This document shows, in pieces, positions 8,088-17,886 of a stretch of 64,000 nt of DNA. Origin of the DNA: Candidatus Viadribacter manganicus (GTDB lineage: Bacteria; Pseudomonadota; Alphaproteobacteria; Caulobacterales; Aquidulcibacteraceae). Positions within the stretch are counted from its first letter, which is position 1. Each line of letters opens with the position of its first letter. The DNA lies in the NCBI RefSeq assembly GCF_001679665.1, contig NZ_CP013244.1, positions 620,001 to 684,000 of the forward strand. Direction: 5' to 3'. The notes under the pieces are model-generated. The model was given only the letters and a program-made list of their open reading frames with translations, had not been told where the DNA came from and ran no database searches. Made by a program: the position numbers and the translations under genes.

Positions 8088-8711
8088 ATGAGTTCGACAG
8101 AGCAGATTGTCATTGCCCCGGATTCAGCGCGCCCGGCGCCGTCGAGCGGGCTTGTCTCGGACATCACGCGCTGGGTTTGCGGTGCGTTCCTCACGCTCTG
8201 CGGCTGGACGCTACGCGGTGATTTTCCCGGCATCGACAAAGCCGTGCTCATCGCTGCGCCGCACACGTCCAATTGGGATGGCGTCTACATGCTGGCGACG
8301 GCGGGCTTTTATCGGGTGAAGCTGCGCTGGATGGGCAAGAAGAGTTTGACGCAAGGCCCGTTCGGCGGCGTCGTCAAATGGTTGGGATGCGTGCCGATCG
8401 ATCGCTCCGCCGCCAATGATGTGGTGCGCGAGATGACCGATGCATTCGCCAGCGAGCAGCGCATGATCTTGGCGATCCCGCCCGAAGGCACGCGCAGCGC
8501 CACGCGCGAATGGAAGACCGGTTTTTATCACATCGCACGCGCCGCTGACGTGCCGCTGATCTTGAGCGTGCTCGATTACGGCACGAAGACAATCAGCCTC
8601 GCGGCCATCATCCGACCGAAGGACGATTACGAATCCGATCTAAAGATCATCCAAAGCTATTACGCGCACGCCCAGGGCAGGCACGCTGGCAAGTTCCAGA
8701 TTACGCGTTGA
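8088..8711 (+). CDS. 1-acyl-glycerol-3-phosphate acyltransferase-like protein (PlsC family)
   Basis: 207 residues from ATG 8088; a GTG one codon earlier is possible. Motif I is HTSNWDG (HX4D), motif III is PPEGTRS, and GCVPIDRS supplies the middle block. The plan is that of PlsC-type acyltransferases that transfer acyl chains to lysophospholipids at the inner membrane. The short length and SNWDG form resemble the sub-branch in Caulobacterales annotated only as lysophospholipid acyltransferase. It overlaps the convergent hydrolase gene by 11 bases. Confidence 0.85.
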   Translation: MSSTEQIVIAPDSARPAPSSGLVSDITRWVCGAFLTLCGWTLRGDFPGIDKAVLIAAPHTSNWDGVYMLATAGFYRVKLRWMGKKSLTQGPFGGVVKWLGCVPIDRSAANDVVREMTDAFASEQRMILAIPPEGTRSATREWKTGFYHIARAADVPLILSVLDYGTKTISLAAIIRPKDDYESDLKIIQSYYAHAQGRHAGKFQITR

Positions 8712-9597
8712 CGCGGGCGCGCTCTGCCGCGCGCGAGATCGCGTCCGCAACTGCATCGTAAAGCGCCGGCGGCAGATCGTGGCCCATACCCGGGATGATG
8801 CGAAGTTCCGCGCCGAAGATCGAAGCGGCGAGGTCCTTGCCGCCTTCCACCGGCACCAAGGGATCGGAATCGCCGTGGAGAACAACGACCGGCGCCTTGA
8901 TGCTCCCCAGCTTGGAGCGGCGATCGCCATTGGCGACGACGGCTGCGAGTTGACGCGCCACGCCTTGCGGCTCGTAGGAGCGCAACACGTCGGAGCGCAG
9001 ACGCTCGCGCACGATCTTCTCATCAAACGGATAGCCGGGGCTGCCAATGGTGCGGGCGTTGATCAGCATCTGATCGAGATAAGCCTCGATATCCTTGTTG
9101 GGATCGCCTGCGCGCGTCGTAAGCACTGCCATGGCTTCGGGCTTTGCCGGCGGCAGCGAAGGATTGCCGGTGCTGGTGAAAACCGCGGTGAACGAAAGCA
9201 CCCGCTCAGGATAATCAGCGGCGACAAGCTGGCCAATCATGCCGCCCATCGAAGCGCCAGCGATGTGCGCGCGCTTGACGCCCAGGAAATCCAGAACGCC
9301 AACCGCATCGGCGGCCATGTCATCGAGCGTGTACGGAATATCTGGCTTTTGACCCTGCATGCGCGCGGCAACGACGCTCTCGACCGTGGGCAGGCCGCTG
9401 AACTTCTGTGACAGACCAACGTCGCGATTGTCGAAACGGATAACGCGGAAGCCGCGTGCGACCAGTTTTTGATAAAGGCCCGGCGGCCAGCGCGTCATCT
9501 GCGCACCGAGCCCCATGATCAGCAGCAGCGGCTCAGCATCATCGGCGCCGTGCACTTCATATTCGATATTGATGCCGTTGATCTGCGCCTGAGCCAT
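8701..9597 (-). CDS. Alpha/beta hydrolase
   Basis: 298 residues. I start at 9597 (MAQAQING) because GAGGAAC lies upstream and the longer frame would run into the next gene. Blocks: LLLIMGLGAQMTRWP oxyanion loop, RFDNRDVGLS, nucleophile elbow GASMGGM (Ser in G-x-S-x-G), VLHGDSDPLVPVEGG with the acid, and GMGHDLPP with the catalytic His. This order suits small esterase or hydrolase relatives of the DhmA/AES group. Substrate unknown. Confidence 0.88.
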   Translation of the reverse strand: MAQAQINGINIEYEVHGADDAEPLLLIMGLGAQMTRWPPGLYQKLVARGFRVIRFDNRDVGLSQKFSGLPTVESVVAARMQGQKPDIPYTLDDMAADAVGVLDFLGVKRAHIAGASMGGMIGQLVAADYPERVLSFTAVFTSTGNPSLPPAKPEAMAVLTTRAGDPNKDIEAYLDQMLINARTIGSPGYPFDEKIVRERLRSDVLRSYEPQGVARQLAAVVANGDRRSKLGSIKAPVVVLHGDSDPLVPVEGGKDLAASIFGAELRIIPGMGHDLPPALYDAVADAISRAAERARVNA

Positions 9598-9673
9598 CTG
9601 CCGGTTCCTCGCCTGCTTTCGCCTCACTCTAGGGTGCATCACCCCGCGCGCAAGAAACTGACGTCGCGGCGCC

Positions 9674-11332
9674 CTATTCCTCAGGCGCCAATTGGAACGT
9701 GACCGGCACGCGTATCGGCACGCTATCGACGGGGACACCATTGAGGCTGGCCGGCGTCACCGTCGCCGCCGCCATCACCCGCAGCGCAACCTCACCGTGA
9801 CCTAAGCTACGCGGCGTCTCTTCGACGATATGGCAATCGGAAAAACGTCCGGTCAGGCGCGTAAGGCACTCGACCATCACGCGCCCAGCAGTGAAACCTT
9901 CAGGGATGCCGAAATAAGTATACGCCTCATCGAAGACGTGCTGCCCCTGCACCGCGACATCGGTCGGCCGAACATCGTGCAGCGGAATAGTTGGCAACGG
10001 GCTGATCGGCGCGACGCCCGTTTCGAGCGCGGGCTGAGAGACGACGCCGTTACGCGAGAAGTATCCTCGAACGCCGGCGTCGAGCGCGAGCGCTCCTTGA
10101 GCTAATTCCATCCCACGCTGCCGGTCGCTGGCAATGCCGTTATCGATGAGAGCGAGGCCCAAACCGTATTGCGCTTCGGGATCGTTGGGCGCTTGACGCA
10201 AAATCTCGCTGAACTGGGCGTTCGCATCGTCGAACCGCGCCTCACGCAAGGCGATGAGCCCGGCGTACTGGCGCATGAGGAGCGAGTCCGGCACAAGCGC
10301 GAGATAGAGATCGCACGCCGCGCCGTCGGCTCGCCACTCCGCTAAGCTCGCAACACAGCCTTGGCGCGCTTGGAACTGCGGATTTGCGCGCGAGCTCGCC
10401 GGCCCTTCGGACTCGCCCGCAAAGATTACGAAAAGCGCGATGACGCCGACGACGATCGAGGCGCGAACCACCCATCCGAAGATCGCCAACGGCCGCATCC
10501 AGAAGTGGATGCGCTTGCGCCACCAATCCGTCGCCTCGTAATCCAGATCGTCATACGCGTACGGCACCTTGTCGTCGATGTAGTCAAGGAAGCGGCGCAC
10601 CAGATAGAGGCGCGGCAGCGAGAGCACCCGCGAAAGCCAATTGCGCTCCTTCAGCGGCCGCGTCGTTTCTCTGTAAGCGTCGTAAAATTCGTGACGACGT
10701 CCCTTCACCCGCGCGATGAAAGCATCTGACGTCGCTTCCTGCGCGAGAGATTCGCGGAACGACTGCATGCCGGCGCCGAGATCGCCAATGCGGTTTTGTC
10801 CGTCCCAGCCGAAATGCTTGAAGGCGTGATCGATCAGCGCCGCGCCGCCGCCATAACGGCGCACGAGATTGGCAATCCACATTTCGGTGTCGGCATGGAC
10901 ATCGAGGCGCTCCATCGCCGGACTGGTGACGACCGCCTGAAAAGCTGCTTGCACCTCCCAAGGAGATTTCTGCGCCGCAACCGCCTCTTCGAGCGTCTGC
11001 TTTAGTGCACGGTGCTGATCGAGTTCCGGATCCAGCTCAACGGCAGGTTCTGGGATAGGCGCGCGCGACTGGCGGGGCGCACTTGAGGGCGCTGCCTCAT
11101 TATCGAGATATTCTTCGTCATCAAAGGCCGCGTCGGCGGCATCCATTTCCGCGTAGCGCGCTTTCCAGCGCACCTGTTCGATTGCGCGTTCGTAGGCGTT
11201 GCGAAGCCGCTTGAAGCCTTCGGCGTCATCTTCCGGATTTGTCGTCTTCAAACGCTCGGCGTAAGCGCGGCGGATGTCCGCCTCGCTGTCGGTCTGAGGA
11301 ATGCCGAGGTGACGCCAAATCTCGGCGCTCAT
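9674..11332 (-). CDS. Membrane-anchored J-domain / TPR / TonB_C-like fusion protein
   Basis: 552 residues. Residues 1-55 are J-domain-like (IWRHLGI, IRRAYAERLK, GFKRLRNAYE), but the catalytic HPD is replaced by NPE (32-34). A charged region follows, then one membrane helix at about 281-304 preceded by WRKRIHFWMR, implying an inside N terminus. TPR-like helices occupy about 352-395 (FDDANAQFSEILRQAPNDPEAQYGL). Residues about 484-548 resemble the TonB C-terminal domain (CxV-like pattern, LNGVPV and PVTFQL end). The gene starts inside the Hsp70 stop codon (ATGA), so the two are translationally coupled. A membrane partner for that Hsp70 is inferred. Confidence 0.8.
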   Translation of the reverse strand: MSAEIWRHLGIPQTDSEADIRRAYAERLKTTNPEDDAEGFKRLRNAYERAIEQVRWKARYAEMDAADAAFDDEEYLDNEAAPSSAPRQSRAPIPEPAVELDPELDQHRALKQTLEEAVAAQKSPWEVQAAFQAVVTSPAMERLDVHADTEMWIANLVRRYGGGAALIDHAFKHFGWDGQNRIGDLGAGMQSFRESLAQEATSDAFIARVKGRRHEFYDAYRETTRPLKERNWLSRVLSLPRLYLVRRFLDYIDDKVPYAYDDLDYEATDWWRKRIHFWMRPLAIFGWVVRASIVVGVIALFVIFAGESEGPASSRANPQFQARQGCVASLAEWRADGAACDLYLALVPDSLLMRQYAGLIALREARFDDANAQFSEILRQAPNDPEAQYGLGLALIDNGIASDRQRGMELAQGALALDAGVRGYFSRNGVVSQPALETGVAPISPLPTIPLHDVRPTDVAVQGQHVFDEAYTYFGIPEGFTAGRVMVECLTRLTGRFSDCHIVEETPRSLGHGEVALRVMAAATVTPASLNGVPVDSVPIRVPVTFQLAPEE

Positions 11333-13029
11333 AGAAAGGTTTCGCCCTCTAGCCGGTCGAGGATCAGGCTAAGCTCGGCGCGTGCGGTTTCGCACATTCG
11401 CGGGTCCTGGCGCTCAAGCACCTCTTCGAACTGGCTGATCAGACGGCCCACGTAATCGCGTTGTTCGCCGATGCGATCTTCGTAGCAGCGTCCGGCGCGC
11501 GCGAGCGTGGCGCGGATAGCGTCGGTATCGCGCGGATGCACTTTGAGCTTCGCAAGCTCTTTGCGGCGCGCCTCGACCTCAGCCTCGCTGAGCCCCTCGC
11601 GGTCGACGATGACGAGCTGCTGACGCGCACCCGTTTCCGGCACGAAGAGATCGACTTCGAGAATGCCGTTGATGTCGTAACTGAAGCGGCAAGTGATCGG
11701 CGTATGGCCAGCTTTAGCACGCGGCACAGGAATGGTGACGTCACCTAGAAAAACGTTGTCTTTCACCCAGCGCGACTCGCCCTGGTAGATTGGAAACTTC
11801 ACCGCCGGCTGATTATCGACCAGCGTCGAGAAGGTCTCCTCGCGGCTTGCGGGCACTACGCAATTGCGTTCGAGAATCGGCGTGAACAAGCCTTCGACAA
11901 TGCGTCCGCCCGCGTGCTTCTCGGCCGAGGCCACACCCAGCGTGTAAGGGCAGACATCGGTGAGCACGACTTCGCGAAGATCGGCGGAACGCGCCTTCAG
12001 CGCAGCTTGCACCGCCGCCCCGCGCGCCACCGCTTCGTCGGGATTGACCGACGCAGACGGAAAGCGCCCAAACATCCGCGTGACTGCTTTGCGCACCAGC
12101 GGCATCCGCGTCGCGCCGCCAACAAGAATGATCTCATCCAGCGCCTCGAAGGCGATGTTACTGTCCCGCAGCGAGCGCAATACAGGATCGCGGAGGCGCG
12201 TCAGCAGCTTTTCACACTCGGTCTCGAACGCATCGGCCGTGACGTCGAAACGGTAGTCTTTATTCTTCCAAACAAAGGAAAATTCGGCCGAAGCGCTGTC
12301 GGACAACAAGCGCCGCGTACGCTCGGACGCCTCGCGCAAGCGCTGGTAGAAGGCGTTATCGTCCCGCATGGCGCGGCCGATATCCTTCTCGAACTTGCGC
12401 CGCGCCAGCTCGATGATGACTTCGTTGAAATCCTCGCCACCGAGCCGGTTATCCCCGGCGGTCGCGCGCACCTCGATGACGCCTTCGAAGATTTCAAGGA
12501 TCGACACATCGAAGGTGCCGCCGCCAAGGTCGAAGACGAGAAACTTGGTCTGCTTGTCGCGCTGATGCAGTCCGTAGGCGAGCGCCGCCGCAGTCGGCTC
12601 ATTGATCAGCCGCTCGACCTTCAGCCCGGCCAGCGCGCCCGCGCGGCGCGTCGCCTTGCGTTGCTTATCGTTGAAATAGGCAGGAACGGTGACAACCGCC
12701 TCTTCCACCGTTTCACCGAGGTAAGCTTCAGCATCCGCCTTCAAGCTTTTCAGCATCAGCGCCGACAATTCTTCCGGGCTGAAGACCATCTTGCCGAGCT
12801 GAGTCTTGTGGCTTGTGCCCATGTAGCGCTTGAACGCAGTGACCGTGTGTTGCGGATGCGTGGATTGACGCTCGCGCGCAGCGAGGCCGGTCAGAACTTT
12901 GTCATCATCGATGCTGATGGCCGATGGCGTAAGCACTTGGCCCAAACTGTTCGGGATCATCTCGACCGCGCCATTGCGGAAAATCGCCGTGGCGCAATTG
13001 GTCGTTCCCAAGTCAATTCCGATAATCAC
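11329..13029 (-). CDS. Hsp70 family chaperone (HscC/DnaK-like)
   Basis: About 566 residues. I prefer GTG 13029, giving MIIGIDLGTTN with GGGGGA 6 bases upstream; ATG 13068 is an alternative adding 13 residues. Nucleotide-binding motifs are clear: GIDLGTTNCA, VVTVPAYFNDKQRKATRRAG, LINEPTAAALAYG, FDLGGGTFDVSIL and ILVGGATRMP. The substrate-binding domain is present but the lid is short, as in HscC rather than DnaK (about 640). The coupled downstream J-protein suggests a dedicated pair. No GrpE or DnaK lies nearby. Confidence 0.9.
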   Translation of the reverse strand: MIIGIDLGTTNCATAIFRNGAVEMIPNSLGQVLTPSAISIDDDKVLTGLAARERQSTHPQHTVTAFKRYMGTSHKTQLGKMVFSPEELSALMLKSLKADAEAYLGETVEEAVVTVPAYFNDKQRKATRRAGALAGLKVERLINEPTAAALAYGLHQRDKQTKFLVFDLGGGTFDVSILEIFEGVIEVRATAGDNRLGGEDFNEVIIELARRKFEKDIGRAMRDDNAFYQRLREASERTRRLLSDSASAEFSFVWKNKDYRFDVTADAFETECEKLLTRLRDPVLRSLRDSNIAFEALDEIILVGGATRMPLVRKAVTRMFGRFPSASVNPDEAVARGAAVQAALKARSADLREVVLTDVCPYTLGVASAEKHAGGRIVEGLFTPILERNCVVPASREETFSTLVDNQPAVKFPIYQGESRWVKDNVFLGDVTIPVPRAKAGHTPITCRFSYDINGILEVDLFVPETGARQQLVIVDREGLSEAEVEARRKELAKLKVHPRDTDAIRATLARAGRCYEDRIGEQRDYVGRLISQFEEVLERQDPRMCETARAELSLILDRLEGETFL

Positions 13030-13179
13030 GCCCGCTCCCCCAACGGTCCGTCGCCACTCCGTTGTCATATCAGCGTAAAACGCTAGAAACGGAGTGGATT
13101 AGACAAGGCCGAAACAATGGCGGGGAAACTCTTTCGAGACAAGCGCGGCCACCCGCGCCTGCGGCGCTAGGGAACGGCG

Positions 13180-13740
13180 ATGTCGGTTGGGTTCGGCATT
13201 TTCGTCGTCATCATGCTCATCCGATGGGTGCTGCCGTCGGTCTGGGGCTTCTTCACCAATTCAACCGGCAATGCCTTCGGTTCCGAATGGCAGCGGCGGG
13301 GCCGCGTCCTCGGACATTTCGGGCCGGACCCGCGTTCGTTCAAAGGCCGCGCCGGACGCCGGGAATGGTGGCTCACCATGCTCGGCAACACGCTCGCCAG
13401 CGCAATTGTCGGCGCCGTGCCGACGATCGGCACGCTGCTGACACTGCCATGGATCATCGCCACGCTTGCGACAAACGCACGGCGCCTGCACGATCTTTCA
13501 ATGTCGGCATGGTTGCAGCTCATCCCGATGGCGTTCGGGTTGGCGATTGCGGTCTTCTATTTTTATCTCGGTGGACCCGACAATCCGCCCGAGCCGAGCT
13601 GGGTACTCGCCTCACCCGCCGGCCTCTTCACGATCGCGAGCGCAGTGACGGCGTTCGTTTATCTCGCCTTCTATGTGTGGATCGGATTTGTGCCCGGCCG
13701 CAAAGGATCGAACGTGTTCGGCGAAGCTGATCCAGCTTGA
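13180..13740 (+). CDS. DUF805 family membrane protein
   Basis: 186 residues starting at ATG 13180. It contains the DUF805 marks FKGRAGRREWW, NARRLHDLSMSAWLQL and a C-terminal FVPGRKGSNVFGEAD, with four hydrophobic segments. DUF805 proteins are inner-membrane proteins of unknown function. It is divergent from the Hsp70 gene across about 150 bases and nearly abuts the convergent argS (2 bases). Confidence 0.88.
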   Translation: MSVGFGIFVVIMLIRWVLPSVWGFFTNSTGNAFGSEWQRRGRVLGHFGPDPRSFKGRAGRREWWLTMLGNTLASAIVGAVPTIGTLLTLPWIIATLATNARRLHDLSMSAWLQLIPMAFGLAIAVFYFYLGGPDNPPEPSWVLASPAGLFTIASAVTAFVYLAFYVWIGFVPGRKGSNVFGEADPA

Positions 13741-13742
13741 AA

Positions 13743-15548
13743 CTACATACGCTCCGGCACGTCCATGCCGAGAAGATCGAGCGTCAGCGTGAGCTGCTTC
13801 AAGGTCGCGGCGGCAAGCGCCAGACGCGAGGCGCGCACATCGCCTTCCGACGGCAAAATCGGGCAATGCGAATAAAAACCCGAGAAAGTTTGCGCCAGAT
13901 TGTAGGCGTGCTCGGCCAGGAAGTGCGGCGCCTTCTTGTCGTAAGCAGCGCGCAGCGCACCGTCGAACGCATCGAGCGCCAGCGCCAACGAGCGCTCGGC
14001 GTCATGCTCGATCGCGATCGCGCCTGCTCTCATTTGCGCCTCTTCGGCTTTGCGCAGAATGCTCTTGATCCGCACTGCCTGATAGAGAAGGTAAGGCCCA
14101 GTCTTGCCTTCGAAGCTCATGAAGCGATCGAGGTCGAAAATGTAGGACGTACCGCGAAAGTTTGAGAGATCAGCAAACTTGATGGCCGCGATAGCCACCT
14201 TGTGGGCGACATCCTCGAACTCGTCGGCGGAGAAGTCAGCGCCGATTTCGTTTTCCTTCAGCCGCGCGCGCGCTTTTTCTTCGGCTTGACCGATGAGGTC
14301 CTGCAGTTTCAGCACGCCACCGGCGCGGGTTTTGAACGGCGTCCCATCTGGACCGTTCATGGTGCCGAAGCCAATGTGCTCCAGCTGATCGCGTTGTGCG
14401 TACCCAGCTTTAGCGGCGGCGCGATAAACCTGCTCGAAGTGATCGGCTTGGCGCTGGTCGACGCAATAAAGAATGAGATCGGGCTTTTGATCGCGCATGC
14501 GCTGCACGATCGTTGCCAGATCGGTGGTGCCGTACATGGCCGAGCCTTCGGACGACACCACGAGGAGCGGGTCCGGGCTTTCGACCTCAACGACCGTGCC
14601 GTCGTCGCGCTTTTTCTTCTTTGTCTCGCCGGGATTAGCGACGCGAAGAATGCGCGCGCCCTGGTCGTCCTCCAGCAGGCTCTTTTTATCGAGGTCCTCA
14701 ACCATCTCCGGGATCAGCGGATCGGCATCGCTCTCGCCGAGCCAGAGATCGAAATCGACGCCAAGCGACGCAAAATCGCGCTTTTGCGCTGCCATCGAAA
14801 CATCATGCATCGCTTTCCAGATGGTGCGGTGAAGCTCACTGCCGCCTTGCAATGCGGCAGTCGCTTTGCGCGCGCGGTCGCGCACGCCGATGTCACCCTC
14901 CTTCACGCGCTTGGCGTAAGCGGGATATATGGCTTCGAGTTGCTCAAGCGTCAGCGCTTTCAAGCGCGCATCGAGCTTGGCTTGATCGTCGAAGCCGCCA
15001 AGTTCGTCTTCGAGCGCAGTGATGACGAGGCCCATCTGGAAGCCCCAATCACCGAAGTGCGCATCGCCCCACACTTCATCGCCGCGGAAGCGATAGATGC
15101 GCTTCACGCTCTCGCCGATGATCGAAGCGCGCAAGTGGCCGACATGCATCCCCTTGGCCACATTCGGCCCACCGTAATCGACGACGACGCGGCGCTTGTG
15201 CTCAACCAGATTGGCGCCCGCGCGATCATCGTTGGCAACGAACTGCGCGCGCTTAGCCAAGGCGTCGGCGGTGACTTTGAAGTTCAAAAAACCCGGCCCA
15301 GCGATCGTAGGCGCCGGCGAAAGCTCGGTTGCGCTCCAATCCGCCGCCACCGCCTGGGCCACCTCTTGCGGTTTCTTCCCCGCAGCCTTCGCCACCGCGA
15401 GCGCGCCATTGGCTTGGAATTCGCCGAGATCGGGGCGATCGGAACGGCGCACGTCTGCGTGCTTGGAATCAAGTCCGAGCTTAGCGAACACAGCTGCGTT
15501 CGCCGCGGTAAATGCGCTGGCGAGATCTTTCATGGTGGCGCGATGCAT
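13743..15548 (-). CDS. argS: Arginine--tRNA ligase
   Basis: 601 residues, class I synthetase. The HIGH-equivalent is [14 protein letters not shown] after [16 protein letters not shown]. The anticodon-binding DALR-like C terminus ends [14 protein letters not shown]. The KMSKS loop is degenerate (FKTRAGG), as usual in ArgS. Start could be ATG 15548 or ATG 15533; neither has a strong binding site. It lies downstream of an interrupted exported-protein gene and a lipoprotein gene on the same strand, probably one transcription unit. Confidence 0.95.
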   Translation of the reverse strand: MHRATMKDLASAFTAANAAVFAKLGLDSKHADVRRSDRPDLGEFQANGALAVAKAAGKKPQEVAQAVAADWSATELSPAPTIAGPGFLNFKVTADALAKRAQFVANDDRAGANLVEHKRRVVVDYGGPNVAKGMHVGHLRASIIGESVKRIYRFRGDEVWGDAHFGDWGFQMGLVITALEDELGGFDDQAKLDARLKALTLEQLEAIYPAYAKRVKEGDIGVRDRARKATAALQGGSELHRTIWKAMHDVSMAAQKRDFASLGVDFDLWLGESDADPLIPEMVEDLDKKSLLEDDQGARILRVANPGETKKKKRDDGTVVEVESPDPLLVVSSEGSAMYGTTDLATIVQRMRDQKPDLILYCVDQRQADHFEQVYRAAAKAGYAQRDQLEHIGFGTMNGPDGTPFKTRAGGVLKLQDLIGQAEEKARARLKENEIGADFSADEFEDVAHKVAIAAIKFADLSNFRGTSYIFDLDRFMSFEGKTGPYLLYQAVRIKSILRKAEEAQMRAGAIAIEHDAERSLALALDAFDGALRAAYDKKAPHFLAEHAYNLAQTFSGFYSHCPILPSEGDVRASRLALAAATLKQLTLTLDLLGMDVPERM

Positions 15549-15569
15549 ATAGGGAGCCGGAGCGCGATG

Positions 15570-16061
15570 CTAGCCGACGGCGCGCTCCCAGCACTCGTCA
15601 GTGACGCGTTTTAAGGCCGGAGCGCGCCCGCCGTGGAAGGCCTCCCCCATGTCGTTGGGCGCGCCGATCATGACATAGCTAGCATTTCGAATGTCCAACG
15701 CCGTCTGCTGGGTCAAAGCCAGGCGCCCCACGAGATGCACACCGCTGCGCGTTTTCGGCATGCGAAGAATGCGTTCGCCATTCTCGCCGAGAATGAGCGC
15801 CAAAGGCCGATCAAGCTCTCCTGTGGGCAGACCGTCCCAAGCGTCAAAGCGGAACACGAGTTCACGCGCGGCGCGGATGCATTCGATCTGGACGATCAGT
15901 TCGCTCGCCCGCCCCTGCCTTGACTCGCCGCGAAGCTCAGCGCTCTCCCCGCGCTCGGAGGTGGCCGGCAAATATATCTATTGGTCGTCACGACCGAGCT
16001 CAGCTTGAGCCGAACCCATAAAGCAGGACAGAAACGCGGCGATCAGCCCGCCGCGGAGCAT
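15570..16061 (-). pseudogene. Exported protein of unknown function interrupted by an in-frame amber codon
   Basis: ATG 16061 overlaps the stop of the upstream lipoprotein gene (TAATG) and opens a clean signal peptide (MLRGGLIAAFLSCF, then GSAQA). After 27 codons the frame meets TAG (15978-15980), then continues unbroken in the same frame to TAG 15570-15572 with protein-like sequence (FRFDAWDGLPTGELDRPL and SYVMIGAPNDMGEAF). A TTG at 15971 could restart translation but would lose the signal peptide. The simplest reading is a nonsense mutation or a sequence error. The protein family is not recognised. Confidence 0.7.
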
Positions 16062-16729
16062 TACTGCCCCGGCGCCTGGGTGTCGCCGGCGTCGATGCGG
16101 AAGCGGCGGCCGTCGCGGTTGAACTGGAGCTGTTCTGGCGTCAGTTCGAAGCCGACCAGTATCTCGAAGTTCTCACCCGAAGTATCGGCCGTCGCGCGCG
16201 GGATTTCGATGTGCTCGATGCGCTCGCGATGCGTGACCACCTGCTCGCCGTGCGGGAAGCGAACGTCGACGTCGAAATAGACCTTCTCGATCGGGGCACG
16301 GCCACGGCGGGTGACAGCAACCCAATAGCGATAGGTCTGGCGATCGCTCGTCGCGGCCGGGCCACGGCCAAACGCCATCTCGATTTCCATGTTCATGGCG
16401 ATCGGATTGGAGTCGACATAGCGGCAGAGGCCGCGCACGCCCTGCATTTCACCGGTGAATTCGATATTGGCGTAACGCTGGTTGTTCGGCTGAGCGAACT
16501 TCACCACGCGCGCTGTATCGTAAAGCACGCCCATCAGCGGGCACGGGCCAACGTTCGGGCGCGCATCGTTGCCGATCATACGGTCAAAGACGTTCGGCGC
16601 GCGTTGCGCGTCGGCCTGCGCCTCTTCGTTCACGCCGCCTGGCAGTTCCACCGTCGGCGTTTCGCGATTGCCGGCGCAGGCGCTCAGCGCGAGGACAGCC
16701 GAAAGCATCAATGCGTGCGCGAGCTTCAT
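16061..16729 (-). CDS. Predicted lipoprotein of unknown function
   Basis: 222 residues with a lipoprotein signal: MKLAHALMLSAVLALSAC, lipobox LSAC with the Cys at about 18. The mature part has two Cys (VGPCPLMGVLYD and GLCRYVDS), then beta-rich sequence with RVVKFAQ and IEMAFGRGP. It is first in a leftward series with the interrupted gene and argS, coupled to the former by TAATG. I do not recognise a named domain. Similar lipoproteins occur in Caulobacterales without known function. Confidence 0.8.
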   Translation of the reverse strand: MKLAHALMLSAVLALSACAGNRETPTVELPGGVNEEAQADAQRAPNVFDRMIGNDARPNVGPCPLMGVLYDTARVVKFAQPNNQRYANIEFTGEMQGVRGLCRYVDSNPIAMNMEIEMAFGRGPAATSDRQTYRYWVAVTRRGRAPIEKVYFDVDVRFPHGEQVVTHRERIEHIEIPRATADTSGENFEILVGFELTPEQLQFNRDGRRFRIDAGDTQAPGQ

Positions 16730-16883
16730 TCAGGTCCTCGTGTCGCCTTCAAAGGGCCGTGCGGCGGCGGCCGCATGTCTCACCCCGCCCTGAAGGCAAA
16801 TGGCAGGTCGCCGTGATAGCTTTGTGGCAGGACGCCCGCAACTGAGCCGGGCGCCTAGCCCATGAAGTTTCACCACCGAGCCG

Positions 16884-17837
16884 ATGACCACACCGGAAAA
16901 ACCCCAAATATCAGTCCTGTTGGCCGCCCCACGGGGGTTTTGCGCCGGGGTCGACCGGGCCATCCAGATCGTTGAACAGGCGATCCGAAAGTGGGGCGCG
17001 CCGGTTTATGTCCGCCACGAGATTGTCCACAACCGCCACGTGGTCGAACGGCTCGAGGCGCTGGGGGCGGTATTCGTCGAGGAGCTGGACGACTGCCCCA
17101 CCGACAGGCCGGTGATTTTCTCCGCTCACGGCGTGCCCAAGGCGGTGCCGGCCGAGGCGCGGGCGCGCGAGATGATCTACGTCGACGCCACCTGCCCGCT
17201 GGTGTCGAAAGTCCACGTCGAGGCGCAGCGTCATTTCGATGAAGCGCGCGAGATCGTGCTGATCGGCCATGCGGGACACCCTGAAGTGATCGGCACCATG
17301 GGTCAGTTGCCGCCAGGCGCGATCACGCTGCTGGAAACCGTAGCGGACGCCGAAACCTTCACACCGCGCGATCCATCGAAATTGTCATTCGTGACGCAGA
17401 CAACACTTTCGGTGGACGACACCGCCGAGATGGTCGGCGTGCTGCAACGCCGCTTTCCCGGCATCGCAGCGCCGCACAAGGAAGACATCTGCTATGCAAC
17501 AACCAATCGCCAAGACGCCGTCAAAGCAATGGGCGAGAGCGCCGATCTGGTTTTGGTCATCGGCTCGCCGAAAAGTTCAAACTCGGTGCGGCTAGTAGAA
17601 GTGGCGAAACGCGCAGGCGCACGTGATGCGCGCCTCGTAGGCTCCGCCGATGAAGTGGATTGGGCCTGGTTCGACGGCGTCAGCAGCGTTGGCGTGACAG
17701 CCGGCGCGAGTGCGCCAGAAGATTTGGTCGAAGCACTGATCGCGGCCATTGCAGCGCGATTTGACGCGCGCGTCGAAGAAGTGCGCGTGACCAAAGAAGA
17801 CGTCGTGTTCAAGCTGCCGCGGGTTTTGGCGGAGTGA
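16884..17837 (+). CDS. ispH: 4-hydroxy-3-methylbut-2-enyl diphosphate reductase
   Basis: 317 residues. The three iron-sulfur cysteines are Cys20 (GFCAGVDRA), Cys104 ([11 protein letters not shown]) and Cys203 ([10 protein letters not shown]), matching the E. coli arrangement. IspH makes IPP and DMAPP from HMBPP, the last step of the MEP pathway. The divergent lipoprotein gene is about 150 bases away. Glycerate kinase, thrB and rnhA follow on the same strand, as often in alphaproteobacteria. Confidence 0.96.
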   Translation: MTTPEKPQISVLLAAPRGFCAGVDRAIQIVEQAIRKWGAPVYVRHEIVHNRHVVERLEALGAVFVEELDDCPTDRPVIFSAHGVPKAVPAEARAREMIYVDATCPLVSKVHVEAQRHFDEAREIVLIGHAGHPEVIGTMGQLPPGAITLLETVADAETFTPRDPSKLSFVTQTTLSVDDTAEMVGVLQRRFPGIAAPHKEDICYATTNRQDAVKAMGESADLVLVIGSPKSSNSVRLVEVAKRAGARDARLVGSADEVDWAWFDGVSSVGVTAGASAPEDLVEALIAAIAARFDARVEEVRVTKEDVVFKLPRVLAE

Positions 17838-17886
17838 TTGTACGGCGCAAACACCTCTGCTCCTCTCGGCAAGGACGAGGAGGAGC

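Noticed and set aside
11914..13086. Plus-strand open frame of 390 codons
   Set aside because: Antisense shadow of the Hsp70 gene with Arg-rich, domain-free sequence.
14202..15614. Long plus-strand open frame of 470 codons
   Set aside because: It lies antisense to argS, whose synthetase motifs are unambiguous. High GC content opens long frames on the opposite strand.
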